DNA of 64,000 bases from Lathyrus oleraceus (GCF_024323335.1 NC_066580.1:442657851-442721850); one strand, 5' to 3'; shown: positions 22,426-35,821, counted from the stretch's first letter. Notes: generated by a model from the sequence alone, not told the origin. Translations and numbers: made by a program.

Positions 22426-24369
22426 CATAATCATTTAGCCCATTAGAATTAATCAATCATATCTTTTGTAACACTTCATAATTGAATATTATTATTTATA
22501 ATCGATTAATGACGGTGAATTTAAATTTTTTCCATATTTGAACTACATAACTGATTATGTGATATGCATAAACGATTACAAACATTAAAAAACTCAGTGA
22601 TTATTTTCCTTTTTTACCTATAGTTTTTTTATATATAAAAGAGACTTCTCATTATTTCAAATCACACTAGAATTTATATTTCTATTATCCTTTTCTAATT
22701 TTCTCTCTTATCTCTAATTATTTCTTCTTCGCTTTTTACCTTAATGTTTTGAGAGTGAGACTTACCTGCGAGGTGTTTGGTTATGGGGTTAAGGATATTT
22801 TTTGTAATATCTCTTGTTAGATTTTTTTTGTTTGATTTTGAGATAAACTAAGTTAAAAGTTCTTGCTTGGTTTGTGAGATTGTCCGTCAAAATCTCATGT
22901 TTGGTTTGTGAGTTTCGCTTGTTATAAAAAAATCTCATTAGTTTGTGAGATTGTCTGTTAAAATCTTTGTTTGTTTTGTGAGTTGTGCTTGGTATAAAAG
23001 CTCTCATTTGATTCAGGACTAGCCTTTTACAAAACCATGTATTTAGTTTGGAGGATAGCAAGTGTAAAACATCAAGTTTGTTTATAAGAAAGTTCATGAG
23101 CATAACTTTTGAAAAGCTTACACATCTAATAGAACTCCCAGAAAATAATTCTTCGAGAGATTACATAGATCAAGTGGTTAGGTTGAACCTCTAATACAAA
23201 CAAGTTTTATTCATCTGCATCACTCCCACTTCCATCAACCTACAACTAATTAATTTCATAAAGTTATCAGTATAAAATAGCAGTAACACAAAAGAGGGTC
23301 ACCATGAACAAACCCTAGCAGCAAAAAAAAACATATAGAGAACTCTAGCCACTACGAAAAAACCTAATCATATTGAACAAATAAGCACACACCGGATTGA
23401 AAACAAAAGAAAACTTAGCAACATTGATAAACCCTAAGCCCTTTGTCAAAAAAATAAAAATGAACCAAACATAGTTTCAACCATAACGCAACACACATCA
23501 TCAAAAGAAGAAGGAGGCCACGGTTAAAACGGTGTGAGAATCGTACCTGAGGTAAAATTCCAAAATATGTTGAGGCTTTGATGTTCCATTTTTTTTTGTT
23601 TTTTTTATCACGCTGTTATGAACCATTTTTCGTGTCACTTGTATTGACTTGAGTAGATGCTAAGATAACATTGAAAATCGCTTGGGTTTAGGACTGTTTG
23701 GGAATGAGATTTTTTTTAGAGTTTCTATTAATTTGTTGTGTTATTTGATTTCCGCATTTGCTTATTTCTTTTGTTACTTCTCATTGTGTATCTCTATTTT
23801 GAATTACCTTATTGAATCTGTTGTTGTTTCGGCATTTGAACAACATGTTCGCATGGGATTTGGTTTGTAGGACAGAGTTTTGTTCATGAGATTTTAGGGT
23901 ACATGTTTCATGTGAGGTTTAGTTTGTAGATTATAGACATATTTCGTTTATAAGGCTTGGGTTTGATTGAGTGAACAAAGTTAGAAAATAGTTAAAGCGA
24001 CAGGTTACATTTTGATGTTAGGAGGAAGAAGAGATGTTGAAGGTGGTGGTTCCTAAGAGTTGTTAGGTTTCCTTTGTTGAATCATTATTTTGTTGTTTGG
24101 GGGTCGGGTCGGTTAAGGTCTAAACCGGATCTCCTGACCCAAGCCCAATCTTCCCCATTAGAGCCTCCTCATGTTTATTTCTTGGGTCATACCCCTGCTG
24201 CTAACGTGCACATCTCCCTTTTTGCCTCATTTTCATTCTTTTTTATTGTTTTTAATTTGATCTAGTCTTTAGTTTTTTTAAAGAAAGAATAAGAAACACT
24301 TGATTTAAAAAAGGGTTTTTTAATATTTCATCAAATAAAATCATGTTAGTAATATTTGTTTTTTTCACT
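22426..24369. other. Spacer with a short tandem repeat, no gene
   Basis: There is no credible ORF. At about 22864-22995 two copies of a roughly 65-base unit occur ('tttgtgagattgtc.gt.aaaatct...cttg.tataaaa'). Each includes the inverted pair gagatt...aatctc. The region 23280-23530 contains several 'aaccctag/aaccctaa' words. Some of this may be old LTR sequence. Confidence 0.4.
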
Positions 24370-24560
24370 TCATTAATCTTTCCTCTGTTCAGAGGTATTA
24401 GATTTCCTAGGAGAAGGTGGTTGCTCAATCCATAATGAAAAGTCAAGATCCATGCAGCCAAGAACAATTTCAATGTTCTCTTTCCAGCCCTTAAAATTTG
24501 TACCATTAAGGACCGGAACTGAATTCAAATTAGTAGATATCGAAGCAATTGTAGTTGAAA
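24370..24560 (-). pseudogene. Ty1/copia gag N-terminal fragment
   Basis: Minus-strand reading from about 24545 gives 'SVPVLNGTNFKGWKENIEI' followed by 'LGCMDLDFSLWIEQP', the very recognisable N-terminal motif of plant copia gag polyproteins (L.G.NF..W......LG..DLD). It passes into 'SEQRKD' and then a stop and frame change at about 24373. The rest of the element is absent on both sides. The upstream part of the open frame (to 24744) has no similarity I recognise and is probably leader sequence. Confidence 0.75.
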
Positions 24561-24744
24561 ATACAACACAATAAACACTATAAATATAGTCACATAAAAG
24601 AAAAAAGGAATCATTAATATGTTCAAATAATTTCATAACCCATCTCAAGATACCTAGTGCACCATCAATGTCGAGTCTTTGGACACTAATATCGGTTGCT
24701 AGTGGTACTCTTGTTGTAATGGCCAGACGTTGATAATAAAACAT

Positions 24745-25180
24745 GTCAAATACTAAATCCGTCTTTGGATTGATTTATCATTCATATTTGAGTCCTTACC
24801 ATAGCAAAAATTTGAACAAAAAATATACCAAAAATAACGGATAAAACAACTAAGGGACTAAACCATGCAAACTAGTACGACATGCCAATGTTCCAATTTG
24901 TATCTGTTTTGATATGTGAAGCATAACAAAAAAAAAATATTGCTGATTTTTTAAACTAAAAAATGACATTAAATCAGTTAGGGTGATGATCTAGTCGTCA
25001 CAGGCCGTGACAGTCGTCACCCAATAATGACCATTTGAGATTTTTCATCAACCAACGATATATGTCATCATTTGGAAGGGGTGTACTTTTCATCTGGCTT
25101 GACGCTTGTCAACAAGCCCACGCCTATCATTAGAGCTTTGGAGTGTGATAGTAAACCCGTCGCCAAGGGTGACGACCATC
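24745..25180. other. Spacer with gtcgtcac-rich words
   Basis: No ORF. Around 24990-25180 short words such as 'gtcgtcac', 'gtgacag' and 'gacgacc' recur, resembling CACTA subterminal vocabulary. This may belong to the CACTA element just to the right or to a second truncated one. Confidence 0.35.
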
Positions 25181-25182
25181 CG

Positions 25183-27960
25183 TTACTAGAAAATATACAT
25201 TCGATGACATAATATTACAACGACCGTTTTTTCATCGTCGTCATATCACATTTTTTACGCGCATTTTATTTTATTTTATTAAGAAACATTTCACCACGGT
25301 TCCTTAAAACAATCGTGGTCATAGAGTTTGGATGACAAGCTTCGAGTCCCAGTATAAATATTTTTCCTTTTTTTCAATAAAAATAAACGTGTGTCCCTTC
25401 ACATTTATTATTATTTAAAAATTGAAAGTATAACAACTATGATTGTTTCGTCCAACCGTTGTTATATGTTCCATATTTCACTAGCGAACGAGACGACAAC
25501 GATAGAGAAACCTTCACCATCTTCATTTATTTATGGAAACAAATATCATTTCTAAAAAGGAAATCATCATCCTCTTCGAATTATGATACGTTACCATTTT
25601 GTCTCTCTAACGCTTTTGAATGTTTATGTTCTTCGTAAGGGTTATTTACCATTATCTCTCTCTGACGCTTCTTAATGTATATGTCCTTCGCTAGGATGTT
25701 GTGTGTATTGACATTGTCATGTGTATTGTTCATGTTGCCATGATCATGTTTTATTCAGATTTTGTGAATATGCTTTAGGTTTGCTGTTGGATATGTTTAT
25801 GTTTTATTCAGACATTGTGACGCTTCTGAATATGTTTATGTTTTGGTGTTACCATGTTCATATTTTATTCAGACATTGTCATATGCATATAATCATATTA
25901 GGATGTTATGTGTGTAGCATAGGTTGCCATTCACATTATTCTTTTGATATAAATTTCAAGTTTTCTTATGGATCGTAGTTGGATGAAAGTCGATAGATTA
26001 TGTCTGATGTATGAGAAAAGATTTCTTGAATTCCTTAAATTTGGCATAAAAAAATGTTCCCGACAAAAATTGTATCTTTTATTATCCTTGTGTTGTTTGC
26101 GGGAATATCAGAAAATGGTCAAAGAAATAAATATTACATCACATATGTTGTGATGGAATATGTCAAAATTATACAACATGGGTGTGACGTGGATAAGTGA
26201 ATAATGATCTAAATGTGACATCACAAATGGCTGAAGATGATTATGACATGGATGATCAACTAGAAGATATGATTTGTGATATTGGAGAATCGTCTTATAT
26301 GAAAGCTCATATTTATGATACTTTATGTATCGACAAAGATGTGCCTTTATATAAGGAGTGCACCAATTTTACACAATTGTCTACGTTGTTAAAATTGTTT
26401 AATCTGGAGGCAAAAGGTAGGTGATCGGATATAATTTTCACATATTTGCTTGATTTATTGAAAGAAATGTTACCAGAAGATGATAATTTTTCGGATCGTT
26501 GTTATGAGGCCAATACTATATTGTGTCCAATGGGCTTGGAGTACGTCAAAATACATGCATACCCTAATGATTGTATATTATATAGGAAAGAGTATGAGAA
26601 TTTGGATCAATGTTCATAATGTGGTGAGTCGCGCTACAAGTTGAAGAACAACAATGGTGATGATAATGGTTATGTTAGTAAGAAGCATCCTCCTGCTAAA
26701 GTGTTATGGTACTTACCAATAATTTCGAGTTTAAAGATACTTTTTGCTAATGCAAATGACGCAAAGAATATTAGATGACATGCAAATGAAAGAAAGTATG
26801 ATGGAAACATTCGCCATGTAGCTGATTCTTTGAAATGGAAGAAAATGGATTCTTTGTATATTCAACGACTTTCTTGCATATGTTAATTTGGTCCGATATA
26901 GTGTCAAAGGACATAAAATGTGTCATATATATATGAATCTGATACATGTGTTTCACCAGCTTGAGTTTGAAAAAAGACCGTTTACCTTGGGCATCAGAAA
27001 TTTCTAAAATTCAATCATTCTTATCGTAAATTGTGTAAGGCTTTTAACGGAGAATAGGAGTTTGAAAGCACTCCTAAACCTTTAACTGACGATGAAGTTT
27101 ATCAACGAAAAGAACACCTTAATGTTGTCTTTGGAAAGAAAAAAGACGGTCCCATTGAGAGAAATATTTGGAAAAAGAGATCGGTGTTCTTTGATCTTCC
27201 ATATTGGTCTAAACTCGATGTAAGACATTGTCTTGATGTGATGCATGTGGAGAAAAATGTGTGTGATAGTTTGATAGGAACACTTTTAAACATTCCATGC
27301 AAGACTAAAGATAATAATAATTTCCATTTAGATATGGTGGAGATGGGTATACGACAATAATTTGCTCCAAAAGATGGGGGAAAAAGATCTTATTTGCCTC
27401 CGACATGTCACATTCTACCTAAAAAGGAAAAGAAAAGTTTTTGCGAGTGTTTGTATGATATCAAAGTTCCCCAAGGTTACTCTTCAAACATCAAGAAACT
27501 TCTATCAATGAAAGATCTCAATTTAGTTGACTTAAAATCTCATGATTGTCATATATTGATACAACAACTACTACTAATGACTATCTATGACATCCTTCCA
27601 AAAAATGTAAGAGTAACTATAATCAGATTGTGCTTATTCTTCAATACTATATGTAATAAAGTTCTTGATTTCAAAAAAATAGATGAATTAGAAGATGAGG
27701 TTGATATAATATTATGTCAATTGGAGATGTATTTTCCTCCACCATTTGTTGACATTATGGTTCACTTACTTGTTCATCTAGTCAGAGAAATCAAATATTG
27801 TGGTTCAATTTATTTAAGGTGGATGTATCATATAAAGTGATACATGAAGATATTTACAGGATATACGAAGAATCATTACCGATCAGAAGATATTGTGGTA
27901 TAGTATTGTGGTCTAGTATTGTAGAATATTAGACAATAAACTTATTTTTATTATTATTAT
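25183..27960 (+). mobile_element. Broken CACTA (En/Spm-type) DNA transposon
   Basis: The left boundary is placed at the 'ttactagaaaatataca' sequence, which resembles a decayed CACTA terminus. It is followed by subterminal words ('ttcgatgac', 'acaacgacc', 'catcgtcgtcatat') like those in legume CACTA elements. The body encodes a Tnp2 pseudogene from 25968. The right end was not found. Coding similarity fades at about 27.93 kb, where AT-rich spacer starts, so the element is probably truncated. Confidence 0.6.
25968..27925 (+). pseudogene. Tnp2-type CACTA transposase pseudogene
   Basis: The reading begins at ATG 25968 with MDRSWM, the usual start of plant Tnp2-like transposases. The N-terminal Zn-finger-like region is damaged. 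A TNP2 core is visible at about 26470-26820, with 'LPEDDNFSDRCYEANTIL'-like spacing, then 'MGLEYVKIHAYPND' and 'ILYRKEYENL'. Further blocks are 'LPYWSKLDVRHCLDVMHVEK' at 27198-27257 (a catalytic-region block) and 'YLPPTCHILPKKEKK' near 27390. Last comes a DUF4218 block ('MYFPPPFVDIMVHLLVHL', 'REIKYCGSIYLRWMY') ending near 27830-27900. There are many stops and frameshifts, and a large section between about 26.82 and 26.98 kb is missing. It is not functional. Family identity is well supported by motif order. Confidence 0.88.
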
Positions 27961-29914
27961 TTTAGATTAATATAATCAAATTTAAAATTACAATACTATT
28001 ATTTCATGTATCTCGTTAAATTTCATTATAAAATTTAATATATTTCGATATTATTTTCAATTTTTCATATATATTAAAATTATTTTATATATTCTAATAA
28101 TATATTTATTTTTATCGAATAAAAATTGATTTAATAATATAATATAATAAAATAATAAAACCATCATTTTTTTAATTAAGAATGTTCTCCATGTTATTTT
28201 GTATGTATCAGCTAAGCTACTAGTGTAACAACTAATTTATAAAATATTTAAATTAATTTATAAATTATCAATCATCAACTATAAATTATCAATTATCAGT
28301 TACCAATTATCAACTATGAATGATCAGTTAATTTGATCAAAGAGAGTCTTAATTTAATATATAAAATTATTAATAAAATATAAAACAAAAACATATTTAA
28401 AATTTCAATACAACTACTAAATGACTAATTAGTATAATAATAGCATTTGACATATTTTATGAATAATAAATTAATAGATGCTTAATTGTCGAATGTTTTG
28501 GCATTGAGATTTGAGTGGGGTCCACATAAGTTATTTATTTGCTGTGTTGAGACAACTCAATTGACAATAGACAAGTGGAGTGGCAAAAGAACCCCATGGG
28601 GGCTATGAGTGTGCATATGTGAGCAAACTAAGCTTTTCGTATTTGGACGGTTGGGACACATCACATATAGTTTGGCACTTTATTGTTTCTTCCACCATGA
28701 TTTTGGCTAAATGTCAAGTGTTTTTTCTTTAAAAAGTCTATTTTAGACATTGTTTGTTCCCTTTCAATTGAATTGTCAATACATGGATTGAAATTGAAAG
28801 CAAAAGGGGCCAAGATTTTATATCTTGGTTAGGCTTTTCAATCTATTTGGTCACAAAGTTTTTGTGGAAAGTACAGAAAATGAGCAAAAGCTAAAATCCA
28901 TAACAAGCAAATTGGATTAATGTCAATCACTTTGGTGGACCACAAATCTCCTAGTCACACTTTAGTTTACAACCCATTTGGTAATAATTAATTTCGAATT
29001 AATGCACTGTCTTTGGACTTTGGATTACAACTATTTTTAGTAGTTAAACAAAAATTGTGTTTTTAAAACTGAACAATGGACAATACCTCTGAGTCTTTGT
29101 TTAATTATTTTAAATCGCTTAGAATGAAACAGAACTACAATCAACCCATTCAAATAATTGAAGGTACAAACAAATGGTACACATATGTCTGATTTATAAG
29201 TTTACTGTTTCGGTATTCACATAATCATATGAGCTATCCTCTTTTGATACCGATTTACAATAAAAGTTTGAAACAAATCCTTATATTATACTACATGGTT
29301 GACCGTATTTATACAATAAATAATATTGTTTTTTGAAAATTATAAATTAAAAAATATTATTTATAACAAAAATATTTAATTAAAAGAAAAATTTGTAACG
29401 CAAATATAAGGTGTTATTCCCTCTATTTCACGGGTGATCTAGTTGACAATTTCACATAAATTAAAAAAATGAATAAATGAAAGAGAAAGAATAGTATTTT
29501 TATTAAATTACTCTTATAATATATTGAAAATGATGAAAGTAATAATATTAATTTGAAAGTAAAATTAAAAAAATGCATTAAAAATTAAAATAGATCATTC
29601 ATTTAAAAATATTTTTTTAAAATTTTAAATAAATGATTAATTATAGGTCAGTCAATATTATTATTATATTAATTATTTATTCTACTTAGTAGACATACAC
29701 TCGTGCAATACACGAATATGTTCTATTTAAATATCAAATATAATTTTTATAATTTAAGAAAAAATTAAAATATATTAATATGAATGATTTTTATATTGGT
29801 TACGTCTTTAATTTAAAATAAATTAATTATTTTTATATTCTATAGTATTACTTAACTATTTATATAAATTTTGCGATAAATAAATAAAATATAACACTTA
29901 TATGTAACATCAAA
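27961..29914. other. AT-rich spacer, no gene
   Basis: Positions 28240-28330 contain a run of near-repeats of 'aattatcaactat/aattatcagttacc'. Positions 28500-29100 have a more balanced composition but no ORF. Around 29413 'ccctctatttcacgg' resembles a Stowaway-type MITE end without an identified partner. Confidence 0.4.
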
Positions 29915-30676
29915 TTAATAATTAAAGTATCTGGTATTTATACCAATATATAATAAAAAATTGGCACATCCCTTGTTTTCTTTGAAGATAGGAGATTGCA
30001 GCAAGTCCGAAATAAACCACTTGTACAATAAAGATGCATAACAGATAATAGTTTTGTTTCCCTTAAAAGTCATATGATGAATGGAGAAATAGATGTCATC
30101 AAGCAAAGTCGGAACATGATTTCCAACGAAAAAGATCCTAATAGCATTAACATCAACAAAATTGTCAATGTTGGGAAACAAGACCAAATCATAGATGAGT
30201 AAGGAAAGAATAGTTTTAAAGGCCACCGTGTTACCAGCATTAGCAAAAGAAAAGACTTTCTCCATCAGAAACTTTGAAGTCAACCCTCTACTACCTCATT
30301 TGACAGTGAGATTAACATCTACATCAGATTTCTTCAGATGAATAGCTCAAGCAATAACTTGAGATTCTAGAATCCCTTACAAACTACTAAAAGAAACTCT
30401 ATCAGAAACTGGTATACCCAAAAGATAAGCATACTCCTCCATGGTAGGCAATAACTGATAATCAGGGAAAGTGAAGCACCGGTAGACGGGATTGCAGAAC
30501 TGGACCAGAGTACAAAGAAGACCATTTTCAACATCAGTAGATAGAACAAACAAAAGTCTTCCAAAACGGTCTCTGAAATCCTTAGGATCATCCACAAAAG
30601 ATGTTAGCTTTCTCAATTCCTTAAGATCAGGACATCTGAAACTGTATTTCCGAGTATTCCTTCTTCCAATATCCAT
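29915..30676 (-). pseudogene. Ogre ORF1-type protein (DUF7745-like), broken
   Basis: The likely start is ATG at 30676 (MDIGRRNTRKYSFRC). One frame runs to 29915 with three internal stops between about 30376 and 30285. Recognisable blocks are 'LRKLTSFVDDP..FRDRFGRL', 'PVYRCFTFPDYQLLPTMEEY', 'LLGIPVSD', 'LTSKFLMEKVFSFA', 'FPNIDNFVDVNAI' and 'PTLLDD.YFSIH'. I recognise this from many legume proteins annotated as DUF7745 or plant-mobile-domain-like. The last ~20 residues diverge from what I recall, so the C-terminal half is missing. Its place directly downstream of an Ogre-type 5' LTR and primer binding site fits the extra ORF1 that Ogre elements carry upstream of gag. Function is unknown to me. 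The link between this domain and Ogre ORF1 is an inference from position. Confidence 0.65.
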
Positions 30677-31393
30677 GGTCAAAATATCTACGATGTTTGC
30701 AAAGAGAGTCTCTAAGTTCATTGAAAACTGAGAAAAATGCTCATGAATGCAATGAATACATGATGTAACAACCATAAACAAGATCACACAAGGCACACAA
30801 GCAAGGTCCAAATGTTTGGAGTCACGAGCATGGAGTCAAGGGTAAGAACCAACCCACAAGGTATGTACTAAGGGTATAATCACCTGTAGAACAAGGTTCA
30901 AAAAGGTTTCCAAAGTCATAATTCCATCTTTTGGATATTACCGGCTTAATCGACTACTTGCCAACCAATAATATTCTCAAGAGAAACTCGTCTGAATGTA
31001 GTATCGTGTAACAACTAATTCAAGTCTACACCTGAATAGCCACCGCACTACATTCTAAAAGGCCAAGATAGGTTAAGGGTTCTAAGGTCCTCGGCTTCTT
31101 TGGCTCCCAGGTCGGAAAAAGTAATGCCGATTATGATTACTCATAAGACATCAGTAATCCCACGGGGGCCCCCACTGAGCATGGGATCTCAAGTCAGCTA
31201 ATTAAGGATTAACTCCATGTATGCCAAACAAAGACTATACCATCATCCTGTCATAAGAGCACTAAAGTTCGGGTATATGACTTATCTCACCACATAGAGA
31301 TCACCAAGCATCAGACAGAGCAAACAATAACAAACAACAACAAACATAATATACACAGGTAAACAAATATAGGCTAAACCCATTAAGGAATAC

Positions 31394-31411
31394 TCCCCAG
31401 TAGAGTCGTCA
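31394..31411 (-). other. Primer binding site of the minus-strand Ogre-like element
   Basis: The minus-strand reading is TGACGACTCTACTGGGGA, six bases downstream of the LTR end at 31418. It differs at one position from the same motif in the plus-strand element (35804-35821). Ogre elements are reported to use tRNA-Arg; I could not check the tRNA match. Confidence 0.6.
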
Positions 31412-31417
31412 CTTTTC

Positions 31418-32913
31418 TGTAGCGGTAAATCTTTTTGAGATTAAGTTATTGATTAACTTTACTCATAAAGCAAGAGTCGTCACCGCGCTTTTATTATTTC
31501 CAAAGGAAAGGGAAAAAGAATGAACAAAATCCAAAGAAGTTTTAAAAATAAAACTAATAAAAACAAAGATAAGGGTTCGGGGTTGGTTATGCAAAGGGAA
31601 AATACTAACATCTTAAACATTTATAGTACTCTATAGGAATCTCTTTGAAAATTTGTGCATTTTAGCTTAAATGGTGTTATTTTCAAATGATTGGGGAGGT
31701 GAGAAGAGAAATATTTTTTATAATTTTTGTGTTTGCCAAGACTTTCTGAGTCTTATGTCTACGTACCAACAAAGTGCAATGGATAATCAAAACCTCACAG
31801 TTTGTGGTAAAAATAACAAAGATATTTGTTTTGATTCATTTTCAATGAAAAGACATTATATCATTTTAAGGGGAATACTCAACTAATCACCCACAAGTAT
31901 GAAAACTTTGCATCACCATAGACAATGGATCCAACATGAATAAAGATCAATAAGTATGCCACTAGCTCTCTTAGGTGGAAAAGAATTATCATCAATACTA
32001 TGGGGACAAGATAATTATATCTCAAATATGGAAATGACTCATGTCTAAACTTTGAGAAAAAAAGTTTTAAAAGAAAAAAATGCACAAAGGTGACAAAAAT
32101 AGTTTGAATGAGTTATGTATTTTTTAGTCTTTTTGAAATTGGTTTGAATATGCTTAAGATGTATTATCATTTATTAAGAAAAAGATTTTGAAAATCACTT
32201 GACAAAAGTCAATGTTTATTAAGAAAGTGGTTCAAGTTTGAAAACAAGAAAGATTTGAAAAGAGATAGGAGATTTTGAAAATCAAAGAAGGAGAGAAGAA
32301 GAAGAGACTATCCTAGAGGATAAAAGTAAAAGCTAGGGAGGAAATATCTAACCAAGAAAAATCAAGTTTCATGACATAAGTCAAACAAGAATTCCCTCAT
32401 TTGTATTAAGCCTTAAGCAAACCAAATAAGCAAAGAATAAACCATATATCAGATGAAACCAGGATAACCCAGCCAAGTCTTCAAAAGAAGTCCAGAGCTA
32501 AAGGTACTAGATGAATATCAAGGTCTCAAATCACAAGCTCCCAAAGCAAGGGTCAAAGTCCTAATTCTAAGTCCATAACTCCACAACAATGCTAAGGATA
32601 GTAACTACAAGTTCATGAATCAAGAGAACCAATTTTTTAGGGTTTTTTTCCTTTATTAATGTCTTAAAAAAGAAGTCCAAATGGACAAATGAAAAATAGC
32701 ATAAACATAAAGAATATGATATAAGATGCTAAAATAAAAACATAAAGTAAATGACAAAGGATAAATGACATTAAAGTAAAGTTAAATCCAATAAATGTTA
32801 GTAAGTGATGTTACTGTTCAAAAAGAGAAAGATGATTTTTCATTTTTTAGAGTACACTCAACTATTCACCCACAAGTATGAAAATATGGACATCTACATC
32901 ACCTATGAGAAAT
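31418..32913 (-). repeat. 5' LTR of minus-strand Ogre, distal part
   Basis: The part of the LTR ending in ...CCGCTACA (minus sense). It contains two diverged direct copies of a sub-repeat, 'actcaact.ttcacccacaagtatgaaaa'. One copy is at 31876-32030. The other starts at 32851 and is cut by the plus-strand element at 32913/46805, where the matching 'atcaa.aagtatgccactagctct' continues at 46824. Confidence 0.65.
32909..32913 (+). other. Left target-site duplication of the plus-strand Ogre (agaaa)
   Basis: The five bases before the left LTR are agaaa, and the five after the right LTR (46800-46804) are agaag. This is a near-perfect 5-bp target duplication, as expected for Ty3/gypsy integration. 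The single mismatch fits the age of the element. Confidence 0.6.
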
Positions 32914-35801
32914 GTCATACCCCAATTTTGTGTGAATATTTCAAATTTATCCGATACATGTCCATTTGTCAAATTTTATATTCTTTAGCCATATACATTT
33001 TTATCATCAAATACAGTCGCCATAATTATTCATATATGCATATATAGTACAAAAGTCAACATAAAGTCAATATTTTAAATGTTGAAGAAATTGACTAAAA
33101 TTGTATTTTTTTCATTATGCGTCTTGAAAAATAAATTCATGATCATTTGATTTATCATAAAAATATCCATTTGAATTTTATTAATCATTTTCATGCATCA
33201 TAAAAAAATCAATGTTTCTAGAAAATCCAAAATATCTCTCATTTATTACATTATTATTTCATACATATATTACATAATTATTCACTATTTAATTAAATAA
33301 GTTTCTAGAAGACACTCACAGTCTTTGCATAATTCCTAAACTATCATTTCTAGAGTCTATAAATAAACATCATTCCATTCACAAATGACACCACCAATCA
33401 TTCACAAAAATTAAGCGAAAACTCTCTTCATTTTTCTCTTCATCTTCTTTCAAGTCATTTCTTTCTTTTTATTGAATAGATAGACTCTTATGCTTGTTCT
33501 TTATTTAATTCTATTGCATTTTTACTCTTGGTTTATTTATTTAGTACATTAATCATCACACTTTTGCTTGAAAACTAAATTGATTTTAAATCAAGAGTTG
33601 AAAAGTGTTCTTGAACCTCCATGAGCAAAAGTGATTCAATATGATTTAATTTTTGTTTATTTAATTTTAATTATATTATTATTCTTGTTGGGTTTAATTA
33701 ATTACCACTATTTTGTATAAAAACTCCATTGATTCAAAATCAAGAGTTTAAATTGTCCTTGAACCTCCATGAACAAAAAGGGTAAAATATAAATGATCTT
33801 TGTTTTACATAAATAATATATTTAATAGTTTCCCAACATCATCCCGAGGATGAATCCATTGTTCGTTTGTTATGAGGATGGATAAAATGGTCAAATCAAG
33901 CAAATATATATTGTTGTATTTTTGTTAACTTTCGAAAAAAAATCTTGTTTATTTGCTGATTTTGAATATACCATTATGTTCATCAAATCGAGTAGATAAA
34001 TTTTTATTATTTATTTGTTTAATTCCGTGAAAAATTGAGAAAGTTATGGTGTTTTTACGTTTTTTTAAATCCATTTTCTTCCATTTTTGTTGCTACGGGA
34101 ATACTAATCAAATATGAGGTTGGAGAAGATGAAGTCTCTCTCACACCTCCTAATTGCTCAATGCACCCTTGTGAGACTCCATTCGAGCATTTTCCTAATT
34201 ACACCCCTATTTTTTTAGTCTATTTTTATCTTTTGTATATATTTTTTATTTTTTATTTTCTTATTATCGCTTTAGTTATTTATTTTTGTTCATTCTTTTA
34301 TTTTCTTTAGTTTTTTTTTAATTCTTTTACATCTTGAATTGATAGTGTGCCACCTCCCTTTTATTATTTTTTTTACTTTTTTTTATTGATTTATTTTTTA
34401 GTTTATTTTATTGTATTTTTAGTTGATGCAAAATTGTTAATCCAAAAAGACAAAATGACCATTAAAATTAACCTTTCATAAATACTATAATAAAAGGTGT
34501 TTGATCAACATCAAGAACATTTTTCAAAATCATTTCCAACTTTCCTCAACTTCAAAATTAATTTCAAAACAAAAACAATCATTTCATTTCAAACCATTTT
34601 TACTAATGCGATAAAACACTCGAGCAACATCGAATTTCTCTTCCGTTTTCTCAACTCATTAAACTCTTTTCTTAATCAAATACGAAAGAAGAATGTCCTT
34701 GGAGTCTCGCATTCCTTGAATCTTTGAATGAAGGCTCTTGAGGTACAGGTCTTGAATTAGCCTTTCATTCACTCTTTCGTTTCTAAAACACATAATAGCT
34801 TGGACAAAAATGGACCATTGGAGTCTAGCATTCTGGTGGAACCTTTGAACAATATTTTGAATGTTCATCGTCCATCAAACAATTTCACAAATACATCGAA
34901 TGAAAAAGGTGTTGTTGGAGTCTAGCATTCCGACAATACCCTAATTCATTGGTCCCGAGGCTTACGTCTCGTTCTCACTAAATATCAGTCATTCTCCTAA
35001 AACCATTCAACACAACTTTAACCTAATCTCTCGCCCCCGTGCGATCAAACAATTCTCACAAGGACATTGCTTAACCCTTTTTAATGTGTATACAGATTAG
35101 CGCTTAAGTCTCCCCTGCGAGCATGCAAGCCAACATTTAACCATTAGAATATGATCTAAGCACTTGCTAATTACAACAAAACATCTCAACACTTCGAATC
35201 CATCTTTTTCTCGCCCCCGTGCGATCAAAAACCTTTTTAGAAAGAACATTATTTAATCCCTTCTAACACACATAACAAAATAGTGCTTAAGCCTCCGCCG
35301 AGAGTAGACAAGTTAATGTTTAGCCTTTAGAACGCGATCTAAATTGTTCACTAAAAAACACCAATAAACTGTAGTTCCCCAAACTACGAATGCCCTGATT
35401 TCCTTATTGAACTATAAGGATACGTAGGCATGAGATTGTAAGATCTTGGCGAGCACACTAATAAAAAACTTCCCATTTTCCCCTTTTGAGGTTTCCATTT
35501 AATTCTCCTTTCAATCTCTTTATCACTCGAAGAAAACAATGAACATTAGCTAACATTCAAATCGCAAATTAGACTAAAAGGTTCCCGTTGAGTACAACAG
35601 ACGCGAGGGATGCTAATACCTTCCCCTTGTGTAATCGACTCCCAAACCCAAATATGGTTGTGACGACCATTATTTTACTTTCAAAGGTTTTATTGATATT
35701 TCCCTATTCCTTGATTGGAATAAATAAAGTTCGGTGGCGACTCTGTTTGAATCATTTTTTTCGCGACCATCGCGATGAGTCGTATTTTTCGAGATGCGAC
35801 A
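32914..35801 (+). repeat. 5' LTR of plus-strand Ogre
   Basis: 2888 bases, TGTCATACCCCA...GATGCGACA. It contains its own repeats: a near 185-base direct duplication marked by 'ctcgcccccgtgcgatcaaa' at 35026 and 35211, and three spaced 'ggagtct.gcattc' words at 34696, 34823 and 34919. The open frames in it are fortuitous. Confidence 0.88.
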
Positions 35802-35803
35802 GC

Positions 35804-35821
35804 TGACGACTCTGCTGGGGA
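35804..35821 (+). other. Primer binding site of plus-strand Ogre
   Basis: TGACGACTCTGCTGGGGA, two bases after the 5' LTR end. The same motif occurs with one change in the minus-strand element. It fits the legume Ogre-type primer binding site, reported as tRNA-Arg. Confidence 0.65.

Noticed and set aside
27102..27302. Minus-strand ORF at 27.1 kb
   Set aside because: Antisense to the Tnp2 catalytic block.
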